A DNA stretch of 64,000 bases from Flavobacteriales bacterium (GTDB lineage Bacteria; Bacteroidota; Bacteroidia; Flavobacteriales_E; Vicingaceae): contig JAPHUD010000029.1 of the NCBI GenBank assembly GCA_026196775.1, positions 1 through 64,000 on the forward strand, given 5' to 3'. Numbering within the stretch: the stretch's first letter is position 1; each line of letters opens with the position of its first letter. Of the stretch, positions 26,816 through 35,747 are shown one piece after another. Below the pieces are notes generated by a model. It was not told the DNA's origin. It worked only from the letters and a program-made list of their open reading frames with translations, and searched no databases. A program made the position numbers and the translations under genes.

Positions 26816-29080
26816 TTAAAACTTCACTCTCGCTCCCAAAAAACCTCTTATTCCTTGGAAGGTAGTATATACATATGAAGGATCAAAGGTATATCCATTA
26901 GGATTATCAGGTGAATCTACATTTTTATCAAAAGGATCATTGGCTCGTAAAATGGAAAAATCGGGAGGAGTGAAGTTCAGTAGGTTTTTTACTCCTCCAT
27001 AAATTTCCCAACCTTTTTTAAATTCTTTAGTAATTTGTATGTTTTGAATACTGTACCAATCGGAATACTCCGGACGAAAATCATTTTCTACTAAAGGCAA
27101 TTTCATTGGTCCATACACATTTCCGGTGTAATCAATTTTAACTTTTTGTTTTGTAAATTCATAACTCAAACCAAAAGTACCAGAAATATTTTCGGTTAGC
27201 AGTTGTGGTTGCTTTTCTAAATTCCCTAATTCATTTTCACTGACTTCAAATACTTCCATAAAAGTTCCTCCCAATTTTATGTTAAGAGGAGCTGAGAAAG
27301 TAATGTCCATATCAAAACTTATACCCCTTGAAACTGCATAACCATTTAGGTTTTCATAAATAATTTGCTTGGGATTAGTTTCGTAGTCGGGTATGATTTT
27401 ATTGTTGAAGTAAGTGTAAAAACCACTAACATCAAAATTGATAAAGCCGAATTTGGTAGTAATCATTTTTTGATAGTTGAGGTTGGCATTGTAAGAAGTT
27501 TCTGGGGCTAACGAACCTTTAATTACTACCTCTCTAGCTCCTGTTGTTGCAGCATGGTCTTCGGTAAATAAATTTACTACTCTGTAGCCTGTTCCTAAAC
27601 TTAATCGGATGGTGTTGCTTTCATCAGGTGTCCATTTATAGTTAAAACGTGGTGTAAAAATATTTCCATGTCGGGAATCATAATCGTAACGCAATCCTAC
27701 TAATGTTTTGTGTTTTGTGTTTATTTTATAACTATGTTGAACAAAAACTCCCGGTAGAAAAGCATTGTCAGGTTTGTTTTTAGGGTTGAGGGTGTCTGCT
27801 GTTTGAGTTGCAGCAGTATTATCATCATAAAAATTATATCTTAAAGCAGTTCCTATAAGCCAGTCGTGTTTGCCAATTTTTTTATCCCAAAATAATTGAC
27901 CAAAAGCAATTTTTTGATGAGCAATATAAGGTACATCGCCATAAACAGAGTTTTGTTGATGGTCGGAAAATGAAAAACTACTCATTACCCTTTCTTTAAA
28001 TGGAAGCTGGTATTTTCCAATAATTTCGTAACGACTGGTATAAATAGATTCACCATAAATACTATCTCCGCCTCTAAATTCAGGAGCCCATTGCATTTCA
28101 CCTCCCCAACGGTCTTCATAAACATAACGCATAGCCACAGATAATTCTCGGTTTTCTTTACGCTTAATATCCCATTTATTAAATATAGAAATTCGATCTT
28201 GTAGCGTTAAATCAGTAAAATTATCTCCGTTATTATCTATGGGGTTGGAATAATTAAAATAATTAATACCGAGCATAGAGGTTACTTTTTCACTGATTTT
28301 AAACCCCATGCCTATATCGGTGTTTATTTCTCCCCAAGAAGTTGTAAAAACATCAACAGCTAATTTCGGACTATCTTTTGGGTCGAGTGTAATAACATTT
28401 ATTAGACCACCAACGGCTTCGGAGCCAAATAAAGTGGAAGCAGGTCCTTTAACCACTTCTGTTTGGGCTATCATACTATTCGGAATTCCATTTAATCCAT
28501 AAACTGTTGAAAGTCCTCCAACAATAGGCATTCCGTCAATAGTAACCATGGTGTAAGGACCTTCCATGCCGTTAATATGAATGTCTCCGGTATTACAAAC
28601 ACTGCAATTTATTTGCGGACGAACACCGTTAACAATTTGTAAAGCTTCAAATAAAACAGGGGTAGGGTTCTTAAGAAAATAAGTAGGTTTATAAACTTTT
28701 ATAGGTACAGCCGATTCTTTTATGGAAACTTCACGTAAGGTACCTGTAACCACAAACTCTTCTATTTCTGTGGCTGTTTCTTCTATTGTGATGTTTAATG
28801 TAATGGTTTTTCCACTTTCAATAGTAATGGTTTTTTTATAATGTTTGTAACCAACCGCTGAAACTTGAACAGTATAAGTGCCAACAGGGATGTTGTTAAG
28901 TTTAAATTTTCCATTAATATCTGCAGCAGTGCCTAGTTTTGTGCCAGACAAACCAACATTGGCAAAAGCTACAGCATCACTATTGCTACTAATAACTCCT
29001 TCTATTGTTCCTCCTTGACTATAAATAGCTGAAGGGAAACAACAAATAAGGAATAAGATGTTAGGTAAAAAGTTTTTCAT
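26816..29080 (-). CDS. TonB-dependent outer-membrane receptor, probably for a metal complex
   Basis: The 754-residue protein has a signal peptide, a CarboxypepD-regulatory-like domain (about 24-110), a plug domain (about 125-240; INGMEGPYTMVTIDGMPIVG core, VVKGPASTLFGSEAVGG, LINVITLDPKD) and a 22-strand barrel ending in an aromatic-rich strand with a final Phe. It is divergent from a DtxR-type regulator followed by a ZIP transporter, and an operator-like palindrome (29118-29133) lies over its promoter. The substrate is therefore likely an iron, manganese or zinc complex, or a siderophore. Confidence 0.93.
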   Translation of the reverse strand: MKNFLPNILFLICCFPSAIYSQGGTIEGVISSNSDAVAFANVGLSGTKLGTAADINGKFKLNNIPVGTYTVQVSAVGYKHYKKTITIESGKTITLNITIEETATEIEEFVVTGTLREVSIKESAVPIKVYKPTYFLKNPTPVLFEALQIVNGVRPQINCSVCNTGDIHINGMEGPYTMVTIDGMPIVGGLSTVYGLNGIPNSMIAQTEVVKGPASTLFGSEAVGGLINVITLDPKDSPKLAVDVFTTSWGEINTDIGMGFKISEKVTSMLGINYFNYSNPIDNNGDNFTDLTLQDRISIFNKWDIKRKENRELSVAMRYVYEDRWGGEMQWAPEFRGGDSIYGESIYTSRYEIIGKYQLPFKERVMSSFSFSDHQQNSVYGDVPYIAHQKIAFGQLFWDKKIGKHDWLIGTALRYNFYDDNTAATQTADTLNPKNKPDNAFLPGVFVQHSYKINTKHKTLVGLRYDYDSRHGNIFTPRFNYKWTPDESNTIRLSLGTGYRVVNLFTEDHAATTGAREVVIKGSLAPETSYNANLNYQKMITTKFGFINFDVSGFYTYFNNKIIPDYETNPKQIIYENLNGYAVSRGISFDMDITFSAPLNIKLGGTFMEVFEVSENELGNLEKQPQLLTENISGTFGLSYEFTKQKVKIDYTGNVYGPMKLPLVENDFRPEYSDWYSIQNIQITKEFKKGWEIYGGVKNLLNFTPPDFSILRANDPFDKNVDSPDNPNGYTFDPSYVYTTFQGIRGFLGARVKF

Positions 29081-29099
29081 TATATAAATAATTATTTTA

Positions 29100-29107
29100 C
29101 AAATATA
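29100..29107 (-). promoter_or_regulatory. -7 box of the TonB receptor promoter
   Basis: The minus strand reads TATATTTG from 29107 to 29100, an exact TAnnTTTG match. The start site would be near 29096, about 16 bases before the ATG at 29080. The palindrome at 29118-29133 would cover its -33 region. Confidence 0.6.
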
Positions 29108-29117
29108 TAAAATAAAA

Positions 29118-29133
29118 TTTAGATTAGTCTAAA
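29118..29133. promoter_or_regulatory. Putative DtxR/MntR-type operator
   Basis: TTTAGATTAGTCTAAA has perfect 6-bp arms (TTTAGA/TCTAAA) around TTAG. Its form is close to operators of the DtxR/MntR family. It lies between the TonB receptor and the DtxR-type gene, over the receptor's -33 region. Confidence 0.6.
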
Positions 29134-29165
29134 AATATAATTTTATATATGTAATAAATATTTTA

Positions 29166-29173
29166 TACATTTG
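29166..29173 (+). promoter_or_regulatory. -7 box of the DtxR-type regulator promoter
   Basis: TACATTTG is an exact TAnnTTTG match. The predicted start is near 29177, about 11 bases before the ATG at 29188. Confidence 0.55.
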
Positions 29174-29187
29174 TAAAAAAAATAAAG

Positions 29188-29844
29188 ATGAATTCATTTA
29201 CTGAAGAAAATTATTTGAAAGCTATTTATAAGTTGAGTTTAAAAGAAGGTCAAGGGGTTTCTACCAATGCTATTGCGGACATATTGAAAACAAAGCCTTC
29301 TTCTGTAACTGATATGATTAAAAAGTTGGCTGATAAAAAAATGGTCAGTTATCAAAAGTATCAAGGAGTAAACTTAACTAAAAAAGGTAGAGATGTGGCA
29401 GTTTCTATTATTAGAAATCATAGGTTGTGGGAGGTGTTTTTAGTAGAAAAATTAAATTTTAAATGGGATGAAGTACATGATTTAGCTGAAGAGTTAGAGC
29501 ATATCAATACTCATAAACTAACAGAACGCTTAGATGAATTTTTAGGATTTCCTAAGTTCGATCCGCATGGAGATCCTATTCCCGATAAGGATGGAAATAT
29601 AGTTCAGCATAAAGATATTACACTTTCAGATTTATCTACAGGAGAAAAAGCGGTAATTGTGGGAGTTAAAGAACATTCTAAAAGTTATTTAAATTATCTA
29701 GAGCAATTACAACTAGTATTGGGAGCAGAAGTTGAAGTAAAAGATATTGTAGAATTTGATGCTACTATGAGTGTTTTAGTTAATAAAAAGCAAACGATTA
29801 TTTCTAATCAGGCAAGTAAAAATTTAATAGTTAAGAAAATTTAG
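29188..29844 (+). CDS. DtxR/MntR-family metal-dependent transcriptional regulator
   Basis: The 218-residue protein has an N-terminal winged helix (FTEENYLKAIYKL, VSTNAIADILKTKPSSVTDM, VNLTKKGRDVA), a metal-binding dimerisation domain (NHRLWEVFL, HDLAEELEHI, and FPKFDPHGDPIP) and a C-terminal FeoA/SH3-like domain (about 145-218). Family members repress uptake genes when Fe2+ or Mn2+ is plentiful. The gene is adjacent to a receptor and a ZIP transporter, with an operator between them. The metal cannot be told from sequence. Confidence 0.93.
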   Translation: MNSFTEENYLKAIYKLSLKEGQGVSTNAIADILKTKPSSVTDMIKKLADKKMVSYQKYQGVNLTKKGRDVAVSIIRNHRLWEVFLVEKLNFKWDEVHDLAEELEHINTHKLTERLDEFLGFPKFDPHGDPIPDKDGNIVQHKDITLSDLSTGEKAVIVGVKEHSKSYLNYLEQLQLVLGAEVEVKDIVEFDATMSVLVNKKQTIISNQASKNLIVKKI

Positions 29845-29892
29845 AATTTAGAGACGACATTTATAAACATCAAACCTTGAATATTTAAAACT

Positions 29893-30714
29893 ATGGAAGA
29901 AGTAAAACTTTTTTTTGAATCAATTAGTCCTATACAACAAGCATTATATGCGTCTTTATTTACTTGGGGATTAACTGCTTTAGGAGCAGCTTTTGTGTTT
30001 GTATTTAAAACTATGAATCGTGCTTTTTTTGATGGGATGCTAGGGTTTACGGGAGGAGTAATGGTAGCTGCGAGTTTTTGGTCTTTGTTAAATCCAGCTA
30101 TTGAAATGAGTGAAGGAGAAGGTTTTGTTCAGGTAGTTCCTGCCGCAGTTGGATTTTTGGGAGGAGCTATGTTTTTATTTGGATTAGATAAAATATTACC
30201 TCATTTACATATTAATTTTAAAGAAGGTGAAAAAGAAGGTGTGAAAACCGAGTGGCATCGCTCCATTTTATTGGTGTTGGCAATTACTTTACATAACATT
30301 CCTGAAGGATTGGCAATAGGAGTATTATTTGGTGGTGCAGCTATGGGCTTGGAAGGAGCAACAATGGGAGGTGCAATAGCTTTGGCAATTGGAATTGGTA
30401 TTCAAAATTTTCCTGAAGGAATAGCGGTTTCTATGCCATTGAGAAGACAAGGATTATCTCGATGGAAAAGCTTTAATTACGGACAGCTTTCAGCAATAGT
30501 AGAGCCATTTGCAGCAGTTTTAGGCGCGTGGGCAGTCTTTACTTTTCAGCCAATTTTACCTTATGCGTTGGCTTTTGCTGCAGGGGCTATGATTTATGTA
30601 GTGGTAGAAGAAGTGATACCCGAAACCCAAAGAGATAAATATACTGACATTGCTACAATGGGTTTTATTCTAGGTTTTATTGTGATGATGACCTTGGATG
30701 TGGGATTGGGTTAA
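29893..30714 (+). CDS. ZIP family metal transporter
   Basis: The 273-residue inner-membrane protein has about eight helices and the paired metal-site motifs HNIPEGLAIG and NFPEGIAVSMPLRR of the ZIP family (GufA-like subgroup). It would bring Zn2+, Mn2+ or Fe2+ into the cytoplasm. It follows the DtxR-type gene by 48 bp without a terminator, so the two are probably one operon. Confidence 0.93.
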   Translation: MEEVKLFFESISPIQQALYASLFTWGLTALGAAFVFVFKTMNRAFFDGMLGFTGGVMVAASFWSLLNPAIEMSEGEGFVQVVPAAVGFLGGAMFLFGLDKILPHLHINFKEGEKEGVKTEWHRSILLVLAITLHNIPEGLAIGVLFGGAAMGLEGATMGGAIALAIGIGIQNFPEGIAVSMPLRRQGLSRWKSFNYGQLSAIVEPFAAVLGAWAVFTFQPILPYALAFAAGAMIYVVVEEVIPETQRDKYTDIATMGFILGFIVMMTLDVGLG

Positions 30715-30753
30715 TTAATGAATTGGAGATTAGAAATTAGAGATTAATAATTA

Positions 30754-30782
30754 TTGATAAACAAATAACTTGTCTAATTTTG
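30754..30782 (+). promoter_or_regulatory. smpB promoter, start codon at the transcription start
   Basis: TTG at 30754-30756, an 18-bp spacer and TAATTTTG at 30775-30782. The predicted start site is near 30786-30789, while the GTG start codon of smpB is at 30787, so the mRNA may be leaderless. Confidence 0.6.
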
Positions 30783-30786
30783 AAGC

Positions 30787-31236
30787 GTGAGTAATAAAAT
30801 CAACATAAAGAATAGAAAAGCTAAGTTTGAGTACGAGTTTTTAGAGACTTTTACTGCTGGTATTCAGCTTACTGGTACAGAAATAAAATCTATAAGAGCT
30901 GGTAAAGCGAATATTGCAGATGGATATTGCTTTTTTAATAATGATGAATTGTTTGTTAAGAATGTTTTTATTGCTGAATATGAGCAAGGAACCTATAATA
31001 ATCACGAACCACGCAGGGTAAGGAAATTATTACTTAATCGCAGCGAACTAGATAAATTAGTAAAAAAGAAAAAAGATGTTGGTCTAACTATTATTCCTGT
31101 AAGCTTATTCATCAATAATAAAGGATATGCTAAGTTAGAAATTGCTTTAGCAAAAGGTAAAAAACTTCATGATAAACGAGAAACATTAAAAGCAAAAGAT
31201 ACTAAACGCGAGATGGATAGAGCTAAGAAGTTTTAA
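30787..31236 (+). CDS. smpB: SsrA-binding protein SmpB
   Basis: The 149-residue protein binds tmRNA and the ribosome in trans-translation. It shows [42 protein letters not shown], the [13 protein letters not shown] block and the basic C-terminal [13 protein letters not shown] tail. It starts with GTG; no ATG is available in frame before conserved sequence, and a promoter box ends 4 bases upstream. No tmRNA gene is seen in the window. Confidence 0.96.
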   Translation: MSNKINIKNRKAKFEYEFLETFTAGIQLTGTEIKSIRAGKANIADGYCFFNNDELFVKNVFIAEYEQGTYNNHEPRRVRKLLLNRSELDKLVKKKKDVGLTIIPVSLFINNKGYAKLEIALAKGKKLHDKRETLKAKDTKREMDRAKKF

Positions 31237-31368
31237 AATAAAAATATTTTTTTAGCTATAGAAAAGTTTCGTTTTCATTCTTATCTGTTTGTAGTAAAAA
31301 ATAATTTGAAAGACACTTGCCTACCAAACAATAAGTGCTTAAAATTGTAAGCTGATAAAAAATCGAAA

Positions 31369-31896
31369 ATGATTCGTGAAAAACTAGATAAAGCCATAAG
31401 AGAAGTGCCTGATTTTCCTAAGCCAGGCATCTTATTTAAAGACATTACCCCCATTTTTTTAGACCAACAACTTTGTTCGGAAATTGTAGATGAGTTGGCA
31501 AAACAAACAGAAAAAATGAATTTAGATGCTATAGTTGGTATTGAAAGTAGAGGTTTTTTCTTTGGGATTTTACTAGCTAACAAACTAAATATTCCATTTA
31601 TTCCTATAAGAAAAAAAGGTAAATTACCCTATAAAACGGTTTCTTACGAATATGAGTTAGAGTATGGAACAGCTGCTATGGAAATGCATCAAGATGTGGT
31701 AAAAAAAGATTGGAATGTTTTAATTCATGATGATTTATTGGCAACAGGAGGAACGGCAGCGGCAGCAGCAGAATTAATACAAATGCAACATGCTAATGTT
31801 TCCGGTTTTTCATTTGTAGTAGAATTAAAATTTTTAAAAGGAGAGGATAAGTTAAAGCCATATACTGATGATATTATTAATTTAATTTCATTTTAA
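31369..31896 (+). CDS. apt: Adenine phosphoribosyltransferase
   Basis: The 175-residue enzyme makes AMP from adenine and PRPP. It has FPKPGILFKDITPIF, ESRGFFFG, RKKGKLPYKT and the PRPP-binding loop VLIHDDLLATGGTA (about 120-133). Length and start are standard. Confidence 0.96.
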   Translation: MIREKLDKAIREVPDFPKPGILFKDITPIFLDQQLCSEIVDELAKQTEKMNLDAIVGIESRGFFFGILLANKLNIPFIPIRKKGKLPYKTVSYEYELEYGTAAMEMHQDVVKKDWNVLIHDDLLATGGTAAAAAELIQMQHANVSGFSFVVELKFLKGEDKLKPYTDDIINLISF

Positions 31897-31928
31897 AATA
31901 AAACTTTACAATATATAAATTATATAAT

Positions 31929-33068
31929 ATGAATTTTGAATATACAGAAAATCAGCGAATGATAGCTGATATGATTAGAGACTTTGCAGAAAAAGAAATT
32001 CGTCCAAAAATGATGGAATGGGATGAGTCACAAGAATTTCCTGTTGAGGTATTTAAAAAATTAGGAGAGTTAGGTTTGATGGGGGCTGTGATACCTCAAG
32101 AATATGGAGGTTCGGGAATGAGCTATAATGAATATGTAGTGGTTGTTTCTGAGATTGCAAAAGTTTGTGGTTCTATCGGACTTTCTGTTGCTGCACACAA
32201 TTCTCTTTGCACTAACCACATTTACATGTTTGCCAATGAGGAGCAAAGAAAAAGATGGTTACCTAAATTAACAACTGCCGAATGGATTGGAGCTTGGGGA
32301 TTAACAGAACATAATACTGGTTCTGATGCAGGAGGAATGAATACTACCGCTAAACAAGATGGCGATTATTGGGTGTTAAATGGAGCTAAAAATTTTATTA
32401 CTCATGCTATTTCTGGAGATATTGCTGTAGTAATTGCAAGAACTGGTGAGAAAGGAGATTCAAAAGGGATGACTGCTTTTGTTATTGAAAAAGGAACACC
32501 AGGCTTTTCTTCAGGAAAAAAAGAAAATAAATTAGGAATGAGAGCTTCTGAAACTGCTGAATTAATATTTGCAGATTGTAGAGTGCATAAAGATAATGTG
32601 CTTGGAAATGTTGGTGAAGGGTTTATTCAGGCAATGAAGATTTTAGATGGTGGAAGAATTTCTATTGCATCATTAGGATTAGGTATTGCTAAAGGAGCTT
32701 ATGAAGCTGCTTTAGTTTATTCTAAAGAAAGAGAGCAGTTCAACCAACCAATTTCTCAGTTTCAAGCAATTGCTTTTAAATTAGCAGATATGGCTACTGA
32801 TATTGAAGCTTCAGAATTGTTGATTTATGAAGCTGCAGATCTAAAAGATAAAGGATTACCTGTAACAAAAGTTTCCGCGATGGCTAAATATTATTCGTCA
32901 GAAGTAGCAGTAAGAGTTTCTACAGATGCAGTACAGATTTTTGGAGGTTATGGATATACCAAAGATTTTCCAGCAGAGAAGTTTTATAGAGACGCTAAAC
33001 TTTGTACTATTGGAGAAGGAACATCAGAAATTCAAAAATTAGTTATATCGAGAGAAATATTAAAATAA
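31929..33068 (+). CDS. Acyl-CoA dehydrogenase (short/medium-chain type)
   Basis: The 379-residue FAD enzyme oxidises an acyl-CoA to the 2-enoyl-CoA. It has the FAD-binding WGLTEHNTGSDAGG, FITHAISGD, the REQFNQPISQFQ helix, IFGGYGYTKDFP and YRDAKLCTIGEGTSEIQ, where the Glu of GEGTS is the usual catalytic base. Sequence does not fix chain length; it resembles butyryl-CoA dehydrogenase-like enzymes. Confidence 0.94.
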   Translation: MNFEYTENQRMIADMIRDFAEKEIRPKMMEWDESQEFPVEVFKKLGELGLMGAVIPQEYGGSGMSYNEYVVVVSEIAKVCGSIGLSVAAHNSLCTNHIYMFANEEQRKRWLPKLTTAEWIGAWGLTEHNTGSDAGGMNTTAKQDGDYWVLNGAKNFITHAISGDIAVVIARTGEKGDSKGMTAFVIEKGTPGFSSGKKENKLGMRASETAELIFADCRVHKDNVLGNVGEGFIQAMKILDGGRISIASLGLGIAKGAYEAALVYSKEREQFNQPISQFQAIAFKLADMATDIEASELLIYEAADLKDKGLPVTKVSAMAKYYSSEVAVRVSTDAVQIFGGYGYTKDFPAEKFYRDAKLCTIGEGTSEIQKLVISREILK

Positions 33069-33074
33069 AAAAAC

Positions 33075-33104
33075 TTGCAGATTATAATTTTATCTTTAAA
33101 TTTG
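33075..33104 (+). promoter_or_regulatory. rpsU promoter
   Basis: TTG (33075-33077), an exact 19-bp spacer and TAAATTTG (33097-33104) match the Bacteroidota consensus. The start is expected near 33108, giving a leader of about 31 bases. Confidence 0.8.
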
Positions 33105-33138
33105 CAGCCCTTTTAATAATTTTAAAAACACAATAGGA

Positions 33139-33330
33139 ATGATAATTATACCGATTAAAGATGGTGAAAACATCGAGAGAGCTTTAAAGAAGTACAAAAA
33201 AAAGTACGAAAGAACTGGCACTATCAAAGAATTGAGAAATAGAAAGCAATTCGACAAGCCTTCTGTTGTAAACAGAGCTCAAAAAATTAAAGCTATCTAT
33301 GTTGAGAAATTAAGAAAAGCTGAGGAATAA
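33139..33330 (+). CDS. rpsU: 30S ribosomal protein S21
   Basis: The 63-residue basic protein matches bS21: an N-terminal I-I-I-P-I-K-D-G-E-N-I-E-R-A-L-K-K-Y-K-K run and the basic RNRKQFDKPSVVNRAQK helix. S21 affects initiation and, in Bacteroidota, is part of the anti-Shine-Dalgarno occlusion complex. It has its own strong promoter and terminator. Confidence 0.95.
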   Translation: MIIIPIKDGENIERALKKYKKKYERTGTIKELRNRKQFDKPSVVNRAQKIKAIYVEKLRKAEE

Positions 33331-33368
33331 ATTTATTTATTCTTTACTTTTTTAAGAAATATTTTTAC

Positions 33369-33400
33369 AGCCTACGTTTGAAAAAACATAGGCTTTTTTT
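33369..33400 (+). terminator. rpsU terminator
   Basis: AGCCTACGTT (33369-33378) pairs with AACATAGGCT (33385-33394) with one mismatch, followed by TTTTTT. It lies 39 bp after the rpsU stop. Confidence 0.8.
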
Positions 33401-33411
33401 ATTTTAGCACC

Positions 33412-34425
33412 ATGGCATCAAAAATTATAAAAAAAATACTCAATTTAAAAGTGGTTAAGCAAGTTGTTGCTTGGTCAAAAAAAATAGTTTTGCCTGGTTT
33501 TGATGGAATACCATTGTTTGAGGTGTTAACTTTTTTATTTAAAGGTATGCAAGAAAGCTCTTTAACAACAAGGGCTGCGGCATTAGCATTTAGGTTTTTT
33601 TTAGCTATTTTCCCAGCATTAATATTTTTACTTTCTTTATTACCTTATATTCCTATTGATGATTTTTATATTAACTTGCTAACTCTTTTAGAGGGGTTGT
33701 TACCAGATGATGCTTTTGAAATGACCAGGGCTACAATGGATGATTTAGTTCACAAAAGACATGATACCTTACTTTCATTAGGATTTATTTTTGCATTATA
33801 TTTTGCTAGTGATGGAGTTAATTCTATGATTGAAGAGTTTAACCATTCTTACCATTCTCTACAAAAAAATATAGGCTTTATAAAACAAAGGCTTACTTCA
33901 TTTTTAATACTAGGAATTCTAACGTTACTAGTAGTTTCAGCTATTTTTTTAATGATTTTCTATAAAGTTATCATTAATTATTTTATTACAAATGAATGGC
34001 TTCCCGCAGATATTTCTTTAGGTTCTATAGCAATAATTAAAATGTTAACCTTACTCATTTTATTCTTTACAGGTATTTCTTCCATTTATTATTTCGGGAA
34101 TTTAAAAGGAGGTAAATTTCGATTTGTTTCTGCGGGTTCTACCTTGGCTACTGGCTTAGCAATATTAATTTCAGCAGGTTTCGGTTACTATGTAAATAAC
34201 TTTGCTAATTATAATAAAGTATATGGTTCTATAGGTACATTAATTGTAGTTTTATTGTGGATTTATTTTAATTCATTAGTTTTGTTGATTGGATATGAGC
34301 TAAATGCGAGTATTGCTCATGCAAAAGCAGATAAAAAAATAGAAAATGAAGAAGATTTAGAAGATATAAATCTTGAAATAAGAGATAAAAGTAAACCAGA
34401 AGATGAAGACTTACCTATAACATAA
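33412..34425 (+). CDS. YihY/virulence factor BrkB family membrane protein
   Basis: The 337-residue protein has about six transmembrane helices (clusters near 60-80, 115-135, 165-190, 210-228, 240-262, 275-297). It has the family features SLTTRAAALAFRFFLAIFPALI near the N-terminus and YKVYGSIGTLIVVLLWIYF, then LIGYELNA, near the C-terminus; these runs are longer than the core motifs AALAF, SIGTL and LIGYELNA. The last 40 residues are acidic and cytoplasmic-looking. Family function is not established (it was once annotated ribonuclease BN, wrongly). Confidence 0.92.
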   Translation: MASKIIKKILNLKVVKQVVAWSKKIVLPGFDGIPLFEVLTFLFKGMQESSLTTRAAALAFRFFLAIFPALIFLLSLLPYIPIDDFYINLLTLLEGLLPDDAFEMTRATMDDLVHKRHDTLLSLGFIFALYFASDGVNSMIEEFNHSYHSLQKNIGFIKQRLTSFLILGILTLLVVSAIFLMIFYKVIINYFITNEWLPADISLGSIAIIKMLTLLILFFTGISSIYYFGNLKGGKFRFVSAGSTLATGLAILISAGFGYYVNNFANYNKVYGSIGTLIVVLLWIYFNSLVLLIGYELNASIAHAKADKKIENEEDLEDINLEIRDKSKPEDEDLPIT

Positions 34426-34436
34426 ACTAAAACATC

Positions 34437-35003
34437 ATGAACAACTCAAAATTATTTTTACTAGTATTATTGATAATAACAGGAACTGTTACCCAAGCTC
34501 AAATTACTGTTGGCGATGTTACTATGCCTAAAAAAGTGAAGGTTGGCGAAACAGAGTTAGAACTAAACGGTGCTGGAGCAAGGGTTAAGTTGTTTATGGA
34601 TATGTATGTGGCTGGATTGTATATTAAAACCAAATCTACAGATGCGAATAAAATTATTGAAGCCAATGAACATATTGCTATAAAATTACAAATTGTTTCT
34701 TCACTCATTTCTAGTGATAAAATGATTGATGCTGTTAATGAGGGTTTTAAAAACTCCACTAATGGAAAAACGGCTCCTATTCAAAAAGAAATTGACTTGT
34801 TTATTGCAGCCTTTAAAGATGAAATAAAAAAAGGTGATGTGTTTGATATCTTTTATGTTCCTAACAAGGCAACCTTAGTGCTTAAAAATGGCAAACTAAT
34901 GGCTAAAATAGAAGGGCTTGAGTTTAAAAAAGCATTATTTGGCATTTGGCTTTCTGATGTGCCTGCTGATAAAAATTTAAAAAAAGCACTTTTAGGGAAG
35001 TAA
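34437..35003 (+). CDS. Secreted chalcone isomerase-like domain protein
   Basis: The 188-residue protein has a signal peptide (LFLLVLLIITGTVTQA) and a chalcone isomerase-like fold: GAGARVKLFMDMYVAGLY, DKMIDAVNEGF, KGDVFDIFYVPN and FKKALFGIWLSD. Bacterial members of this family are usually periplasmic and lack flavonoid chemistry; fatty-acid or lipid binding has been proposed. Convergent with the GIN-domain gene, with adjacent stop codons. Confidence 0.88.
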   Translation: MNNSKLFLLVLLIITGTVTQAQITVGDVTMPKKVKVGETELELNGAGARVKLFMDMYVAGLYIKTKSTDANKIIEANEHIAIKLQIVSSLISSDKMIDAVNEGFKNSTNGKTAPIQKEIDLFIAAFKDEIKKGDVFDIFYVPNKATLVLKNGKLMAKIEGLEFKKALFGIWLSDVPADKNLKKALLGK

Positions 35004-35747
35004 TTATTTCTTAATTAGTTTACCTCTTCCTGCGTGTTGACTAATTGTTACGCTAGGATTTCCATAATATTCAATGTTTCCTATTGAAGTTAATTCTATT
35101 AACAAACTATTAGTTGCTGTTAGAATGACATTTCCTGTGCCATCATGATTAACATGAGCATTTTTACTAATTAAATTTTTACAAGTTAACCAGCCTGATC
35201 CTCCTGAAAATAAATAAGTAAAATTAGCTTTTCCATTTAAAGTAAAATCTGCTGGACCTGTATGTTGTAAAATACTAATTTTTTCAGCATCTACTGTAAG
35301 ATTAATACTTCCCGTTCCATTGCGTGTTTCAAAAGTAAACTCATTTAATTTTAGTTCACCCAAGCTACTAACATTTCCAAAGCCTGTGTAATTGATGTAC
35401 TTTATGTTCGGTAAGGTGAGGTAAACTGTAATTTCTTCTTTATAGCTTCTTAAAAAGTTACACTTGTTATCATTTTTCAATTCTAATTCCGTTCCTTTTT
35501 GCCTTGCCCTAACATATTTCAATAGGTTTTCACCTCCTTCAATAGTAAGTGAGACAATACTGTCCTGACGAAGTACCAAATTCAATTTATCTTTTAAAAT
35601 AATATGTGTAATGTCATTACCAATAATTCTTGTTTCTACAACTTGTTTTCCGGTAGATTTAATGCAAGCACTTTCTTTTTTACAAGCATTTAGCACGATC
35701 ATAATAATTGCAAAAAAGAAAATTCTATATTTTAAAACAAGTTGCAT
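35004..35747 (-). CDS. GIN-domain (DUF2807) lipoprotein
   Basis: The 247-residue protein has a lipoprotein signal peptide with L-N-A-C (Cys22). The mature part is a repetitive beta-helix-like sequence with NYTGFGNVSS, NGTGSINLTV and DGTGNVILTA turns, typical of the GIN/DUF2807 head domain of Bacteroidota adhesin-like proteins. It is anchored to the outer membrane or faces the periplasm. Its start directly abuts the stop of the upstream gene. Confidence 0.87.
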   Translation of the reverse strand: MQLVLKYRIFFFAIIMIVLNACKKESACIKSTGKQVVETRIIGNDITHIILKDKLNLVLRQDSIVSLTIEGGENLLKYVRARQKGTELELKNDNKCNFLRSYKEEITVYLTLPNIKYINYTGFGNVSSLGELKLNEFTFETRNGTGSINLTVDAEKISILQHTGPADFTLNGKANFTYLFSGGSGWLTCKNLISKNAHVNHDGTGNVILTATNSLLIELTSIGNIEYYGNPSVTISQHAGRGKLIKK

